Below are positions 22,271-33,466 of a stretch of 64,000 nt of DNA, piece after piece. Position numbers and translations under genes: made by a program. Origin of the DNA: Hanleya hanleyi. Lineage: Eukaryota > Mollusca > Polyplacophora > Lepidopleurida > Hanleyidae. The notes under the pieces are model-generated. The model did no database searches. It was not told where the DNA came from and was given only the letters and a program-made list of their open reading frames with translations. The stretch lies in the NCBI GenBank assembly GCA_036873755.1, contig JAVTVY010025208.1, positions 38,154 through 102,153 of the forward strand, written 5' to 3'. The stretch's first letter is position 1, and every line of letters starts with the position of its first letter.

Positions 22271-24660
22271 ATAATTCGGCTTGGAGAGTGAAAGAGAGAG
22301 AGTTAAGATCTGAAAGTGCGTCCTGCAATATTTCAGCTCTATAGCGACGATCAAACAAAATTTTAAATATTCTATCAAAAACAACTTATTAAACTAGCAA
22401 TCTCGAAGTAATCAACACAGCACATTGAAAACATGTACATGCATTAAAAAATCTCTTACAGTCTTGAAATGTATACAGTCTATCAGAATACGTTTCAATC
22501 TGAGATCTTCTGAGCATGGAATACACACTGGGCTGGTTCTTTCCTCAGTAAATGTTCGCGAGTTAATCGTGAATGGCTGATTCTACAAGGCCTGATCGAA
22601 AATTTTCCGGCTGCTCAGAGTTTTACCTGCAGGTCATGAAGTTTGTTATTATCCATAGCATCTCATAAATATTGAACAGCTTCCTCCCATAAGCACCGAT
22701 GGAGGGGCTGAAATCGCTATACGGGGTTCCAGCAGGATCAACCTCATTATCTAGGGCGACAATAGCAGTTTCAGTATTTTCTTTCAGACTAAGCAACCAA
22801 AAAAACACAATATCAACCTGTTGATTAAATCTGCGGTCATTCAACTGTAGAATAATCAAGATGGTGGGATGAGTTGAAGTTCCACTTTTATTCGCTTGAA
22901 TTACAAGCGTCTATTCCGTCATTCATAATTCAGCCGTCGTCCATTAAAGAATATCCGCGTCCATAATCCAAAGACCTATTCAATATTCCATATAACAGTA
23001 TTGGCACCAAATTCAAAAAGACAATCATAGTATACATAAACATAGGCTAGTTTCCTGCAAGAGAGGCTAGTTTCCTGCAAGAGAGAAGTGATCAACAGTT
23101 TTCAATGATGTCGATAAGACATCATGATGTTCCAAAATATAAAATCTGTACCCCTGATCAGTATTTTTAATCCATAATAAAATCGTCATCTAGAGAATGA
23201 TGTATCTCAGTCACGCTTTGATTGTGACTGCTCATATGAGCACCATGAGGATCTTGAAGTACATGGGTTCATAGAGCCCCTAGCCCCGGGTTAAGCGGAA
23301 TTAGACACAAGTTACGAAACGTAACGCCATAGATCTTGCACGCTACGGTCGCATTTTGCTATCAGCATGCGATATATATCGTCAAATTTAAGAAACGTTG
23401 AGTGGAGGCGCTCGGTGAAATAGCCCTGTTTTATAAGTTTCTGCAACAATGTTTTGTGACGCTGGAATATTACTGTCCAGAAAGGGATAGCGTACGATGT
23501 CGAAATTGTAATCATCTCTTTTGTCATACAGTCGACGAGAGAGAATGCCCGCTTCATTTTTATAGAGATAGAGATCTAAATATGATGGTCCTGTAGGGTT
23601 ATCTGTAGTTTCCTTCAAACCCAGTGAAGGTGGATATATATCCTTCACTGCGTCATTTATATAGCGATTATCCACAGCGAGAAGATCGTCTATATAGAGT
23701 TTGGTGAATGAGAAGGAACGAGCTTTGAATGGATCGGTTTTGAAAGCGCCTGCATATAGTCATATTCATAAGAGACAGAGAATATGACATATTTTCCTCA
23801 TTTAGTGGACTCAATACCTTCTAAAACTAACAATATAGCTTTGATCACGACAGTGAATATTGAAGTTTTACCTGGAAGTCGACCGCTTTGAGTTTTGGAA
23901 CTAAAGTTAATAACACACGCTATTCTCTCACCATCGTTAGAACATCTGTATAAATAATCTGTAGCTTTCTCTCAGTAGACCAAATTCTCGTCTATACACG
24001 AGCTGGCTCGTATCTGTCTTTTTATATTCCGTCCATGTAATATTGACTAAGCTTAATAGCAGCGGCTACAATGTTTGGCTTCATGTGAATTTCAAGAGAT
24101 GGAATAATGGATGGCTACTTTAAATACAATTCAACGCATTGGGGACTGAAAACAGTTTGAGCGATTAGATCGCAATATTGTGATATGTTGCAGTGACAGT
24201 TTAATTCTTCTAAGATCTAAAGGACATTCATCTGCTTCGACATATAAGTTTTCTTTGTGGGATGGTTTGAACGTTTCGAGGCAAAGTCTTAGTCCTTTAT
24301 GGAGGATAGGGTCTAGCTTTCCGAAGTTTTACTTGCTTGTGCCGTTGTTAACAATAAAGTCCTATAAAAGCTTAGAACGAACACATGATCGATAAATGGA
24401 GAAGCGTCTGCTAATCTCCTCTCCACTCATAGCTGGCAACTACCATCAACAAATCAAAAGCTTTCGTTCACTTTACTTTCAAGCAATTTATATGCGTTAG
24501 CGACGGTAATCTGTGATCAAACAATATTCCTAAGAATTTCAATTCAATAAGACGATAATTATCAGGGTCTGTATGGTTACGGCCAGGTTTTGAAACTAGC
24601 ATAACAACAGCATAATGCCATGACGGTGAAAAGTCTTCTGTCACCAAAATCTGTTAAATA
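22270..24660 (-). pseudogene. Jockey/I-type non-LTR retrotransposon with RNase H, broken
   Basis: Reading the minus strand from 24660 down: WHYAVVMLVSKPGRNHTDPD then NYRLI is a reverse transcriptase block. An internal deletion follows, then ELKFLGILFDHRLPSLTHIN and, in other frames, the CTKALDLLRVVA-like and LYVEADECPLDLRRIKLSLQ-like thumb region. An RNase H domain comes next, split by a PLE fragment; its part at 22620-22860 contains LQLNDRRFNQQVDIVFFWL and a PAGTPYSDFSPSIGAYGRKL segment. Many stops and frame changes show it is dead. The catalytic YxDD motif is lost in the deletion. A related piece with a better RNase H lies at 45065-45905. Confidence 0.8.
22886..23785 (-). pseudogene. Naiad-like PLE 3' fragment, nested in a jockey-like element
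   Basis: The minus strand encodes NRYINDAVKDIYPPSLGLKE, then YLDLYLYKNEAGILSRRLYD and KRDDYNFDIVRYPFLDSNIP, followed by a deletion of about 80 bases and a frame change. It matches 53300-54245, including the non-coding tail. It lacks the 5' half and most of the reverse transcriptase core. It interrupts the jockey-like element, whose RNase H continues on each side (22860 and 23790), so it inserted later. Confidence 0.85.
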
Positions 24661-25674
24661 TACATAAAGAGCGAGAGAGAGAGAGTTATGGTTTAACTGG
24701 AGAGTGGGAAACACGAAGCGAACGTTACCATGTTGTAAGTTGTACGAGAATAAGATAAATTATGAGGGAAATGTCAATGGGAGGGATTGTCAGAATGTGA
24801 ACCTAACACTCTGTAGGGGCTGAACACAAAACATGTACACGTGCATATTTATCTGAGAAACCTGACGGCTAGGGTATGTGTACATACTTATATGTGAATA
24901 TTAAACACGAGATCGGTATAACAAGAAAATTAACAAAGCGTTGAGAGCCAAGCTACATATATATTGTCTCGTGAACTTAATAGTTGCTAACTTCGTGCGC
25001 CGAGCCAGTGATCACAATTTTTTTTTATTCGATTGGCACCATTATTGGGCCTCTGTAATTGACAACGTTTAAACTGTATCCGATTGAAGAATCCGCTATA
25101 TTTCTAGTAACCGTCTCAGCGTCAGAAAGATATGGCTCCCCTGACCTTTCAGTTTCTCTTATGCACGTAATCGACCATACATTATATGATCAAATATCCC
25201 GCATGTCCATTTGACCGTATAAAGTTAGGTCGGTCATCACGTCTGTACCAGAAACTGGATCGTCAGAATGACCATATTCAAATGGAGGTATCCCGTGTGC
25301 TTGTTCGTTTGCGTCTCTGTCCGGATCGTACGTTACAATTTAAGTGAAATAGTAGGAAAACAATTTTGTAGACATTAGCGTGTTAAGGTTTTGTACTAAA
25401 TCCGTAAAATTTCCAAGCCTAACTTGCTCATACGCATGACACAGGTCATGATATAGATGAAATAGTTCAGATATAACCGATATTGTTTGTTTAGTTTCAA
25501 ATATCGGTGTCTCCCCAAGCAAATATAGCTTTCCGTGCGTTTGTTCGCGTAAACACGGATATTATGTCAGGTGGTCCATCTATTCGTCGACGACAGAGCA
25601 TTCATATTACATAAAAGCACCTGTCCACTGGGAATATTACTGTGATGTATTCACGTTCCTATTGCAAATTTCTG

Positions 25675-25990
25675 TCATCCAGTTGCTGCTCGAATTTCCT
25701 TTGATCTTTTCCTTGTATATTTTCACTACACAAGTCACCAGAGGTGTATTTCAAATATCGCATATGGTGTATTTGAAATACACTAGAGATGACCTCCTTT
25801 TCGCGGATTACACGAAAAGAGGTGGAGCGCCACCCTCATGCTCGGATGATCATTGGATAAAACAGTTACATGAGAAACACTCGACAATTCATGTCAAATA
25901 TTGGTACGATATTGCACTCTGGGAGCTTCGCTCCCTCGAGTGCAATATTTTGCCAATATCTGGCATACATTGTGTCGTGTAATAATACAA
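25675..25990. mobile_element. Small hairpin insertion in the R unit
   Basis: Compared with copies 2 and 5, about 320 bp are inserted here; a sister insertion is at 46600-46915. It contains two strong palindromes: GTGTATTTCAAATA paired with TATTTGAAATACAC (25745-25785), and GATATTGCACTC..GGGAGC paired with GCTCCC..GAGTGCAATATT around 25908-25950. The second lies within a longer imperfect palindrome. There is no coding capacity, and it looks like a MITE. Confidence 0.6.
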
Positions 25991-26209
25991 CATAATTTAC
26001 AACAAGATAATTTACATCTGGGAAATAAAAGCCAATGTATCCGTTTTAATGATGCACTTTTGAAATCCAGATACACTGGTCATTCGAAACAAGGGGAAAT
26101 AGCGGTGAAACAGACAGGCTACTGGGAACTTTACCCAGATGTATTCCTTAAATGATGTTATGCGGAAAAACGATTATAGAATAACAAAAAAAATATTTAT
26201 AATTTCATT

Positions 26210-26449
26210 GTGTCTTTCAGCACGATGCTGTACTTCTTGTTGAAATTTATTGGACCCTGGGTGATTATACTAAGACAACATCTGGTAGCAAAATCAGCAA
26301 TGACTCAAATAACAGTGATCCAGCTTTGGTTACATCTTCGTGTTGTCACCTCTAGGATAAGACGATGTTCCGTAGTGGAAATGGTATATCTGGACACCGA
26401 ATATTACGTCATATGCGGAGTCTATGAGGGCAAAACAGATCATATTTGA
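26210..26449 (+). pseudogene. Possible decayed tail exon of the R unit
   Basis: The segment follows a good acceptor-like tract (ttgtgtctttcag at 26207-26219) and is present in six R units. One frame reads HDAVLLVEIYWTLGDYTKTT, and the same frame at 47178 reads HDAVFLVDIYWTLGDYTKTT. Another frame gives MLYFLLKFIGPWVIILRQHL. Other copies have stops or frame changes. I cannot tell which frame, if any, was coding, and no family is recognised. Confidence 0.25.
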
Positions 26450-29183
26450 ATATTTGCGCTTGGTATACTAATAGGCAATCAGATAATAAATATTGGAAGT
26501 TGTTAGCAAGCTGTTCACTATTACAAGGTGCAAATGTCGAATTAGTGTTTGTATACACCACGGTTAAGTTAGCGTATAGCACTAGTGGCTTATGTGTGTA
26601 GAAAAAAAACTTATTTTCTGTTTTAATGTCGTAATTAGAAATCGGATGATGTAGCTAATATCAAAGTATCTCAGACGGATCAGTTGGAGGGAAGGAGTGT
26701 GGTTTCATCTGCCGAAGTGCTGAGTAGGACTCGGTATTCTAGAATGAGTTATCAACTGTGGATAAGTGAACACAATTCATTCTGGCCTGAAGAACAACGC
26801 TCACGTTTACCAATGGGTAATACATGACAATCGAAGCAAGAACATTTCTCTTCGGTGCATGGCTGAGATAAAATTTATCAATGGAATTCGTTTTAGTTTT
26901 TGCGATCTATTTCTTGACAGTACATGGGAAAATTAAATATGGCGCCCAGGACGGTCCCCAGAATTTTTTTTGGTGCTTTTCCTCCAAATCCTCGCGTGTT
27001 TAATTGAACAAATAATGAACTAGCCAAAAATAACGATTCTCCATTAAAATCATCATGTTTTCAAAGAAAGGCCCAGATGTTTTAATGGGCGACAGTTGCA
27101 TGTCGAACGACAGATTTCACGATTATATTACATGATTTACAACGTCGTTGGTTTTGATACAGAACCGATCGATGCCACTGTACACATCAAATATTGACGA
27201 CATATTGAAGATGACAGCAATAAATCCAGGAATAGAAAGTACATTAAAGCTCTGGTATCGTAGAATAGAAAGTTGTTGACCTTCCAATAAGATCAAGTGC
27301 AATACAAAACAGAGCTGTTCTTGCTTCGCCATTACATTGATTAACGTGCAGGTAACTGTCATATAAAATATAGCGAACTCCCAGCCTATCTGCCAAAGGC
27401 TATATTCAGACAAGTACCGATAATTGAATGCGGAATAGCCGGAAGAAAAGCTAATGATCATGCCTGGTTTTCACAGCAGGATTTCTCTGGGCCACCCGGT
27501 GATAACAGAATGTTTTATTATGGATTCCTTTTTATTGTTGTAGAGCTGACGTTCTGTTGGAGATACTTCTAACTTTTTCAAGCTAATGGTTAGATGTTAT
27601 TCATAAAATAGCTCTGTGCTATACATGCTGTCTTCCAAATGGCTAAAAATGAAATCATCCATTAAATACTCAATTTGCGACATTCCGCGTCTAGCAAGGT
27701 TCCTTATGTCATCCCTTTCGATTTTCGCTCCGAAACTGCTATCTTGCTATCGCCTTGTATACAGGATGCAATGAATACAAAAATATTGGGTGTCATTCTT
27801 TGTCAACATTTTTTTGAGCTCCCGGTGACGTTACAGTGATGTTATAAACACGAGAAAATTGACATTTCGAGTTTGTGTTATTATATATATAGTGAAATAT
27901 TGATTGAATTGTTTGATAATGATAAAACCAAATTGGACTGAGCCATTAAACCAAATCTGCATGACACAGTCTACTATAATTATAGAAACCGTATCTATGT
28001 GTTTGTTTGTCAGACCCGGGCGGCTACAATTTTAGTCCACCGGATTGCATTGGGTTCAAGCACCAAATACGACATAACACGAATGACTCAACATGAAAAC
28101 TAGCCTATGTTTTTTTTTTATTTGGTGCTAATGCTGTTATATGAGTTAGGACTTTACACCTAAAGTCTAAATACTTATGCAATCATTATATTTGTCTGTG
28201 CGGGCTTCTTGTCAGTTCACTGGCATCGTTCTCCACCACCTTTTTAATGTTGTGTTTAATTTGGATTAAGGAAGCGGAAATTATTCAATGGGTGGCGGCT
28301 GAATAGGGAATGACGGACTTAACGCTTGTATTTTGTATCCCGTATTCAGTTGCACCCACACAAGTTTGTCAATTAGACACTTTCGTACAAATTTGAACAT
28401 GCATAAAACAAAATGAAAACAAATAAGAAACAACATATTATTGAGCATTGTTTGTCCACTTCTCTCTTGTAAGAAGCAATAAACTTCACTTTTTTAATTG
28501 ATTGAAATTGGTGGTAGCTCTCGAAGGTATTTGGACTATTTATGGAGTTATTTTATTGTGAAAGATGGATAAATATTCAATGGATATTTGAATGTTCTGA
28601 AGAATACACAGTTTTAGGTAAAATATCATGGAACTTCATCAGAATTGCCGTGGGGCCACTGGAAGTGATGTGACGATTAACGAATATATAAGAAGTGCGT
28701 CTGACTTGGTCATGTATACCTGTTGAGTCGGAGTGAGCAACTGAATACCAAAACAGCTAGATATGGAATTTAGCGTTCACTGGAGGCTGGAAAACATGAA
28801 GAGAACGATAATAGGATATATTCTATGCGGAATACCAATGGGAGGGTTGGTCAAAATGATAATTTAACGCTTCAAAGGGGCCAAGACCAAACATGTACAG
28901 TCATGTGCATACTTATCTGGAAAAAAAAGCTGTCGACCAGGATATGCGCACATACTTATATGTGAATATTAAAGACGAGCTCGGTATAGCGAGAAAACTT
29001 GGATGTCATATCTTTGTCTCGTAAAGTTAAAAGCTGCTAACTCCGTGCTTCGGGTCATTGATCAGAACAAAGCTTTCTCGATTTTCATCATTATTTTGCC
29101 TCTGTAAGGGAGCGTGTCAAAACTTTTGACGTTCAAACTAAAAGAATGCGTCAGAAAATGAACAGGTACTCGTTCTTTTTCTT

Positions 29184-29995
29184 GGTTTAAATTATTTTAT
29201 TTCACACCAGAGTGATGGGAGCGCAGTAAGTCAAGCTTATAGCGCGTCTCCCACATACAATGAAATACCTCAGACAATTTACAGAAAAAAACAACCCAAT
29301 AAGAGAAATAAGGAGAGGAGGCCAGTAAGCATTGAAAAATAAACAATTAAAGATACTACATAGATAATAATAATAATTATATATAAAATCGTGTTCCATT
29401 TGTGTGTTACTTAAGATGATCCTTAAATGTTTAGAGAAACTCAGGATGTCACAATGTTAGAATTTGCAATGGTCGCTTAATTTTGAATGTATTTGAAATG
29501 GTCATTGAAATCGTTTAGTGTTTGTTATATAATTTCCAAGATATTTTTGAATTGATATATTAGATGCTTCATCTTTGTCGAGGTCACCAAATAAGAGTGT
29601 TCTGGCTGTTGGTAGATTTAGATTGTAGATGGTCGAAAGATTATTTAAGAGATCAGCTCTTTGGGTTGTAAATAATGGACAATGAAACAAAAAATGTGTA
29701 ACAGTTTCATCACAGTGGCCGCAATTACATTGTGTGTTTTCTGATAAAAAATTATCAAAGAAGTGCCTTTTCAAGTTACTACATCCATTTCTAAGTCGAC
29801 ATAGAAATACATTTTCTTTACGAGAACCTACATAATTCCATGTTCGAGGCTTAGTCAGCAAAGATAAATTTCGTAGTTCACGTTTAAAAGCAAAAATTGT
29901 AGGACAAGTTCTAATGGAATGAGGAAGAATATTCCATTCACGCACTGTAATTGGAAAGAAAAAAATATGGAACGCTTCACGAATTTGCGTGTTTT
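29184..29995 (-). pseudogene. CR1/L2-type retrotransposon, 5'-truncated copy
   Basis: The minus strand encodes the C-terminal part of the polymerase: REAFHIFFFPITVREWNILP, then NVFLCRLRNGCSNLKRHFF, then CNCGHCDETVTHFLFHCPLF and a stop at 29502. It matches the ends of the copies at 32509-36057 and 40417-43485. The CxCG...H...C pattern is the typical C-terminal zinc-binding-like motif. The 3' untranslated part carries the conserved stem-loop (29217-29252) and ends in TTTAAACC. The reading frame is intact over its 167 codons, but the element is severely 5'-truncated. Confidence 0.85.
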
Positions 29996-29999
29996 CTTC

Positions 30000-30120
30000 C
30001 AGCAAACGAACGTTCGACAGTCAGAAAATGAACACTACCCCGTCAGAAAAATGAACGTCAGAAAAAGAACATTCTTTTTTGAACGTTCAAATTAGTATGT
30101 ATGATAGCGGTCAGAATTCG
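30000..30120 (+). repeat. Subterminal GAAAATGAACGT motif cluster, left
   Basis: Words such as cagaaaatgaac, gaacgttcaaa and gaacgtcagaaaa recur in about 100 bp. They match the cluster at 36350-36520 and the short piece at 29147-29170. They lie inside the 7.4-kb TIR element and were separated from its left end by the retrotransposon at 29184-29995. Confidence 0.65.
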
Positions 30121-31246
30121 CTGAAGGGCTCACATTACGGCTATCGTGTCGACTCTTATTAGAACGAAAAAACAAAAAAAAAAAAAAAAACACAGAACAC
30201 TCGAAAAGGCAGCACCTTTGAGACTTAACTGTATTTATTTTGCACTAGCTTTCGTAGGTATATAACCCACTTCCTCTGAAGAAGTACTTTCGTTCTTTCA
30301 AAGCAACTATGGCAAAGATTTGACGTTTACTACAGCAAATTCAATAAATGTATTTAATATAATAAAAGATGATGTTACTTCAATGTAGCTCGTATTTATG
30401 GTGTTGTATTAAGCTTGGAGCGGAAATGAGACCCCAAAACGTCTATTCAGTATAGGCTATCGATTGAGTTTTGACAAAAGAAAACAGTTCATTGTCGAAT
30501 GAGTTAATATTGAGTGGCCTAAAATACAAATAATTAACAGGATCAAAAGGTGATTTGCCGTTCCCGTGCTGACCAAAGTATGTTCAATAGATGCAATAAA
30601 TAAAAGAGCATCTCGCGCGTCCTATGACGCCTTTTGTTTTGATTAGAGCATTATGTTCATCCCTGCGGATGATCACTAAGTCCAATGATGTTCTTTTCTG
30701 CTCCCAAGGACCACGATCATGAAATGCAAGGAGTCCCCATGCAGTTCGAAAGCCATGCTTCTCACAACAGGACTAGATCAATAGTTGTTGAATGCATAGC
30801 CCCCCACCAATCATGCACCAGAATTGAGATGTCTTTAGCTGCGGGTAGGAAATTAGTCATGTTTTGAAATTATTAATATGCATTCATCGAATTTTTAACA
30901 CCTGTCTTGGTTTTATAAATATAAAGTATATTTGCCGCAGCTCATTTCCTGAACTGAAATTATAAATTTATTATAGTTCACACTTGTATAATTGGAATTT
31001 ATACATCTCCATACTAACATTGTCAGAATGCTGGAGCCTAGTTTTCCATCTTTGTCCACACATGGATGAACTTTGTCAGAGATATATAATGGAGAACATA
31101 AATCGCAATAGTAATCAAGAACAAGAAAAGAAAAAAACGTGTTTCCTTTTTGCTTGGAAATATGCCAATTGCATCCGCGCTGGGGGAGAAAAGAGAACTT
31201 GATCAGCTCCCTATTTCCAGAGTAACCACAATATCGCCATTCACTT
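30121..31246. other. No gene seen; A-rich run and hairpin-like stretch
   Basis: Non-coding by inspection. It contains an A-rich run (30162-30192) and the stretch tagctttcgtaggtatataa (30248-30267) followed by cccacttcctc, which folds into a short hairpin. Reading frames of 60-72 codons at 30685 and 30984 have no recognisable family. Confidence 0.5.
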
Positions 31247-31330
31247 GGTTTAAATAGTTTATTTGACGACAGGAGCGCAATAAGCCGAACTTAGTAGTGC
31301 GTCTCCCAGTAATCGTAGAGGAAACACATA
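31247..31330 (-). mobile_element. CR1/L2-type retrotransposon, 3' tail only
   Basis: The minus strand ends in TTTAAACC (31247-31254) and carries the same bulged stem-loop as the other copies (31272-31306: GGAG-a-CGC pairing with GCGCTCC). This is a very short, severely 5'-truncated insertion. The upstream limit near 31330 is approximate. Confidence 0.65.
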
Positions 31331-31499
31331 GTGACAAAAGTATAATATAGACATATAAATATAAGTCATTCACTTATATAACGATTTATCCTTATGACAT
31401 TGGGAATTTTTTGTCTTCAGTAATATTATCTTCAATAAGAAATGAGTAAATCAGGGAAAGTATACAGGCCTACAAACTACATGTATGATCATTATAAAA

Positions 31500-31810
31500 A
31501 GACATGGCCCGACTGAATCACGCAGAGACGCCATGTAGCTCCCGTCATATCTCAAGGTAGGCCGCCATGTGAGGTCTCCTATTTGTCAATAAAACCATGG
31601 AGTTCAAAGTTTTAATTCCATGATAAAAAAATAAACCTTGACTAAAACAGTTCTGATTGCCAACACATCAAGCCATTTCTTTAAAAAAGATATATAGACC
31701 GATTGATTCACGTGGAGACTTCATCACGCATGTGGCGCCCGTCATTATGCAACCTGTGAGGGCCCCTTCATTTGTAAATAAAATAAAAGGACGCAGTTCA
31801 AACACCAACA
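31500..31810 (+). repeat. Diverged tandem duplication
   Basis: The block about 31505-31613 (gactgaatcacgcagagac, then gctcccgtcat, then tttgtcaataaaa) is repeated at about 31700-31800 (gattgattcacgtggagac, then gcgcccgtcat, then tttgtaaataaaa). No gene is supported in or around it up to 32194. Confidence 0.55.
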
Positions 31811-32194
31811 CATCAAAACATTTCTTTAAAGAAGATGGATATTTTTCATAGACCAATGTATTGAAATATCCTTTGCGGAGCCTAAACCCTTCCTTCTTTC
31901 CCGCATACAAAGTATTCTCTATAGGGCCCATTTCCAGCGCACGAACTTCATTTTCAATACATACTGTCGGCTTCTTTATTAAAATTATACCATTTCCAGG
32001 CATTACAGATCGCTGGAATACGTTTGTAAGTTGATGAAGAAGAATCATTTAAAGTAACATGTCCATGACGAAACAATCTATCCACGGGACGCAAGCGCCG
32101 TAGGCCATGACTTTTGATCGCCCGACCGAGAATCCCATTTTTTTGGTGGATGAAGAAGAGATTCACGAAATGTAAAAATCCACATCAAACAAGT

Positions 32195-32508
32195 AAAACA
32201 CTGGGGAAAATAAGCAAGAAAGAAGTCATTAATTTATCTTGATAAGCGATTATATAAGCGAACACTCATATATAGGTGGTGACAAACCGCTGAAGCGGAG
32301 ACGGGACAAGAAAAAGAATAACGTTTTACTTTTAGTTTTACCCTTTTTTTATTGACGAAAATCACCGACATCGGTAATACCACTCCACATGATTACGGAA
32401 TGCATTGAATATATACACACACGAAGCAAAAGACATGGCAAATTACAATAAAATCTATAACACGGGAATGACGCGTGATGAGAAAGTAGATTTGATCCGG
32501 CGTGTTAC
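32195..32508 (+). repeat. Left member of a long direct repeat flanking the CR1/L2-type copy
   Basis: The sequence from aaacactggggaaaataa to gatttgatccggcg is repeated at 36058-36272 on the other side of the retrotransposon. The left member has 95 extra bases (32281-32375) bounded by GGT on both sides; otherwise the two differ by a handful of substitutions. It could be an unusually long target duplication or a pre-existing tandem repeat. Confidence 0.75.
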
Positions 32509-32571
32509 CGTGCGGCGATTGGTCTATTTGGTCGCTATTTTATTAAAACAAATACTTATCGCATAAAGGTA

Positions 32572-33459
32572 AATTTTTCTAAACCGTTAGGTTTTCTCCG
32601 TCACCTTATAGGATGTTCAGTGTCCTTTGTTTTTAAACTTTGGAACAAAAATGTTACCAGCTTTTTGCTGATTACATTTCTTCTCATACTGTCTGGTGAT
32701 ATTGAACAAAATCCGGGCCCTGACCATAGTATGTCTATTGCCCACATTAACGTGAACGGCCTTGTTGGGAAACTTAACTTGATTGAAGCAAATTTAAGTA
32801 AATACGATATTATAGCTATTACAGAGAGTCACCTCACTGCAAATATATCTACAAGTAAAGTATTAATCCCAGGTTATCACGAACCGTATCGTAGAGATCG
32901 TTGTCATGCCTGGGGAGGTGTCTGTATCTATGTGAAACAAAGTATTGTTGCCACCCGTAAATTCGAGTATGAAAGCCGAGAACTGGAGATGATTTGGCTC
33001 GAAATTCATGATAAACCCAAGATATTGTGCGTAATTTATCGCCCACCGGACACGTTAGTTGATAAATGGCACATTTTATCCGATAATATTGAAGCAGTTC
33101 TTGACTCTAATCCAGACAAAAACATCATAATCACTGGTGATATAAATGATGATCTGTTAAATCCCAATAAACATCACTTACGCGATATTATATATTCTCG
33201 GGGCCTTAATCAGTTAATAACAGAAGCCACGCGACCGATCTCGAATTCACTTCTTGACCCAGTCATATGCAACAGACTTAACCTAATACGTGAATGTGGA
33301 GTTTTAGTACCATTTTGCAGTGACCATGCTCCGACCTACACCATCCTAAATTCGCGAATCCCTAAGCAAAAATCGTACCAACGCCAAATATGGAATTATG
33401 ACCAGGCCGATTGGGACAAATTTAGAAATATCCTAGCAAACTCAAACTGGGACTCATAA
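32572..33459 (+). pseudogene. APE-type endonuclease part of the retrotransposon, with 2A-like leader
   Basis: This frame opens after a stop at 32569. It has no in-frame ATG before the 2A-like motif; the first is at 32731, just after it. An ATG at 32613 lies one frame off, so a single-base indel may separate the original start from the rest. The leader is hydrophobic (SFLLITFLLIL), then SGDIEQNPGP. The endonuclease follows, with the usual metal-site motifs visible: N in HINVNG, E in AITESHL, YRPP, GDIN in IITGDINDD, and SDH in FCSDHAP. It nicks target DNA to prime reverse transcription in this family. The frame stops at 33459; compared with the copy at 40439 about 20 codons are missing at the break. 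Confidence 0.85.
32692..32721 (+). other. 2A-like translational recoding motif
   Basis: The codons read SGDIEQNPGP, which fits the 2A consensus D(V/I)ExNPGP exactly. In known 2A sequences the ribosome skips the bond between the last G and P, releasing the upstream peptide. 2A-like motifs at the N-terminus of APE-type retrotransposon proteins are published for sea urchin, lancelet and molluscs. Here the motif follows a hydrophobic stretch, so the leader might act as a signal sequence. The motif is seen directly; its activity is inferred. Confidence 0.85.
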
Positions 33460-33466
33460 TCTAACA

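Larger units (their letters stand above)
24690..29107 (+). repeat. R unit copy 3 and start of copy 4
   Basis: This is the most complete R unit: exon-like part (24690-26260), then 26390-27985 (matching 1-444 plus 11581-12540), then 27990-28560 (matching 13440-14050), then the start of the next unit (28590-29107). It therefore shows the sites before insertion of the 11-kb element and the mariner-like element. The frame at 26210-26449 (MLYFLLKFIGPWVIILRQHL onward) is partly conserved at 47165-47452. No complete gene is visible. Confidence 0.8.

Noticed and set aside
30245..30292. Hammerhead-ribozyme-like shape on the minus strand (cAGAGGA, a short stem, then GAAA)
   Set aside because: The conserved U of CUGANGA is replaced and no UH cleavage site follows a proper third stem. 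I also looked for CUGANGA plus GAAA near the PLE ends and found none.
32620..32721. Viral origin of the 2A motif
   Set aside because: The motif is part of an APE-type retrotransposon frame; nothing else nearby is viral, and 2A-like motifs are known in such elements.
32849..33046. Antisense frames inside the retrotransposon coding regions (also 33817-34011, 34852-35046, 42169-42537)
   Set aside because: They are shadows of the reverse transcriptase and endonuclease frames.
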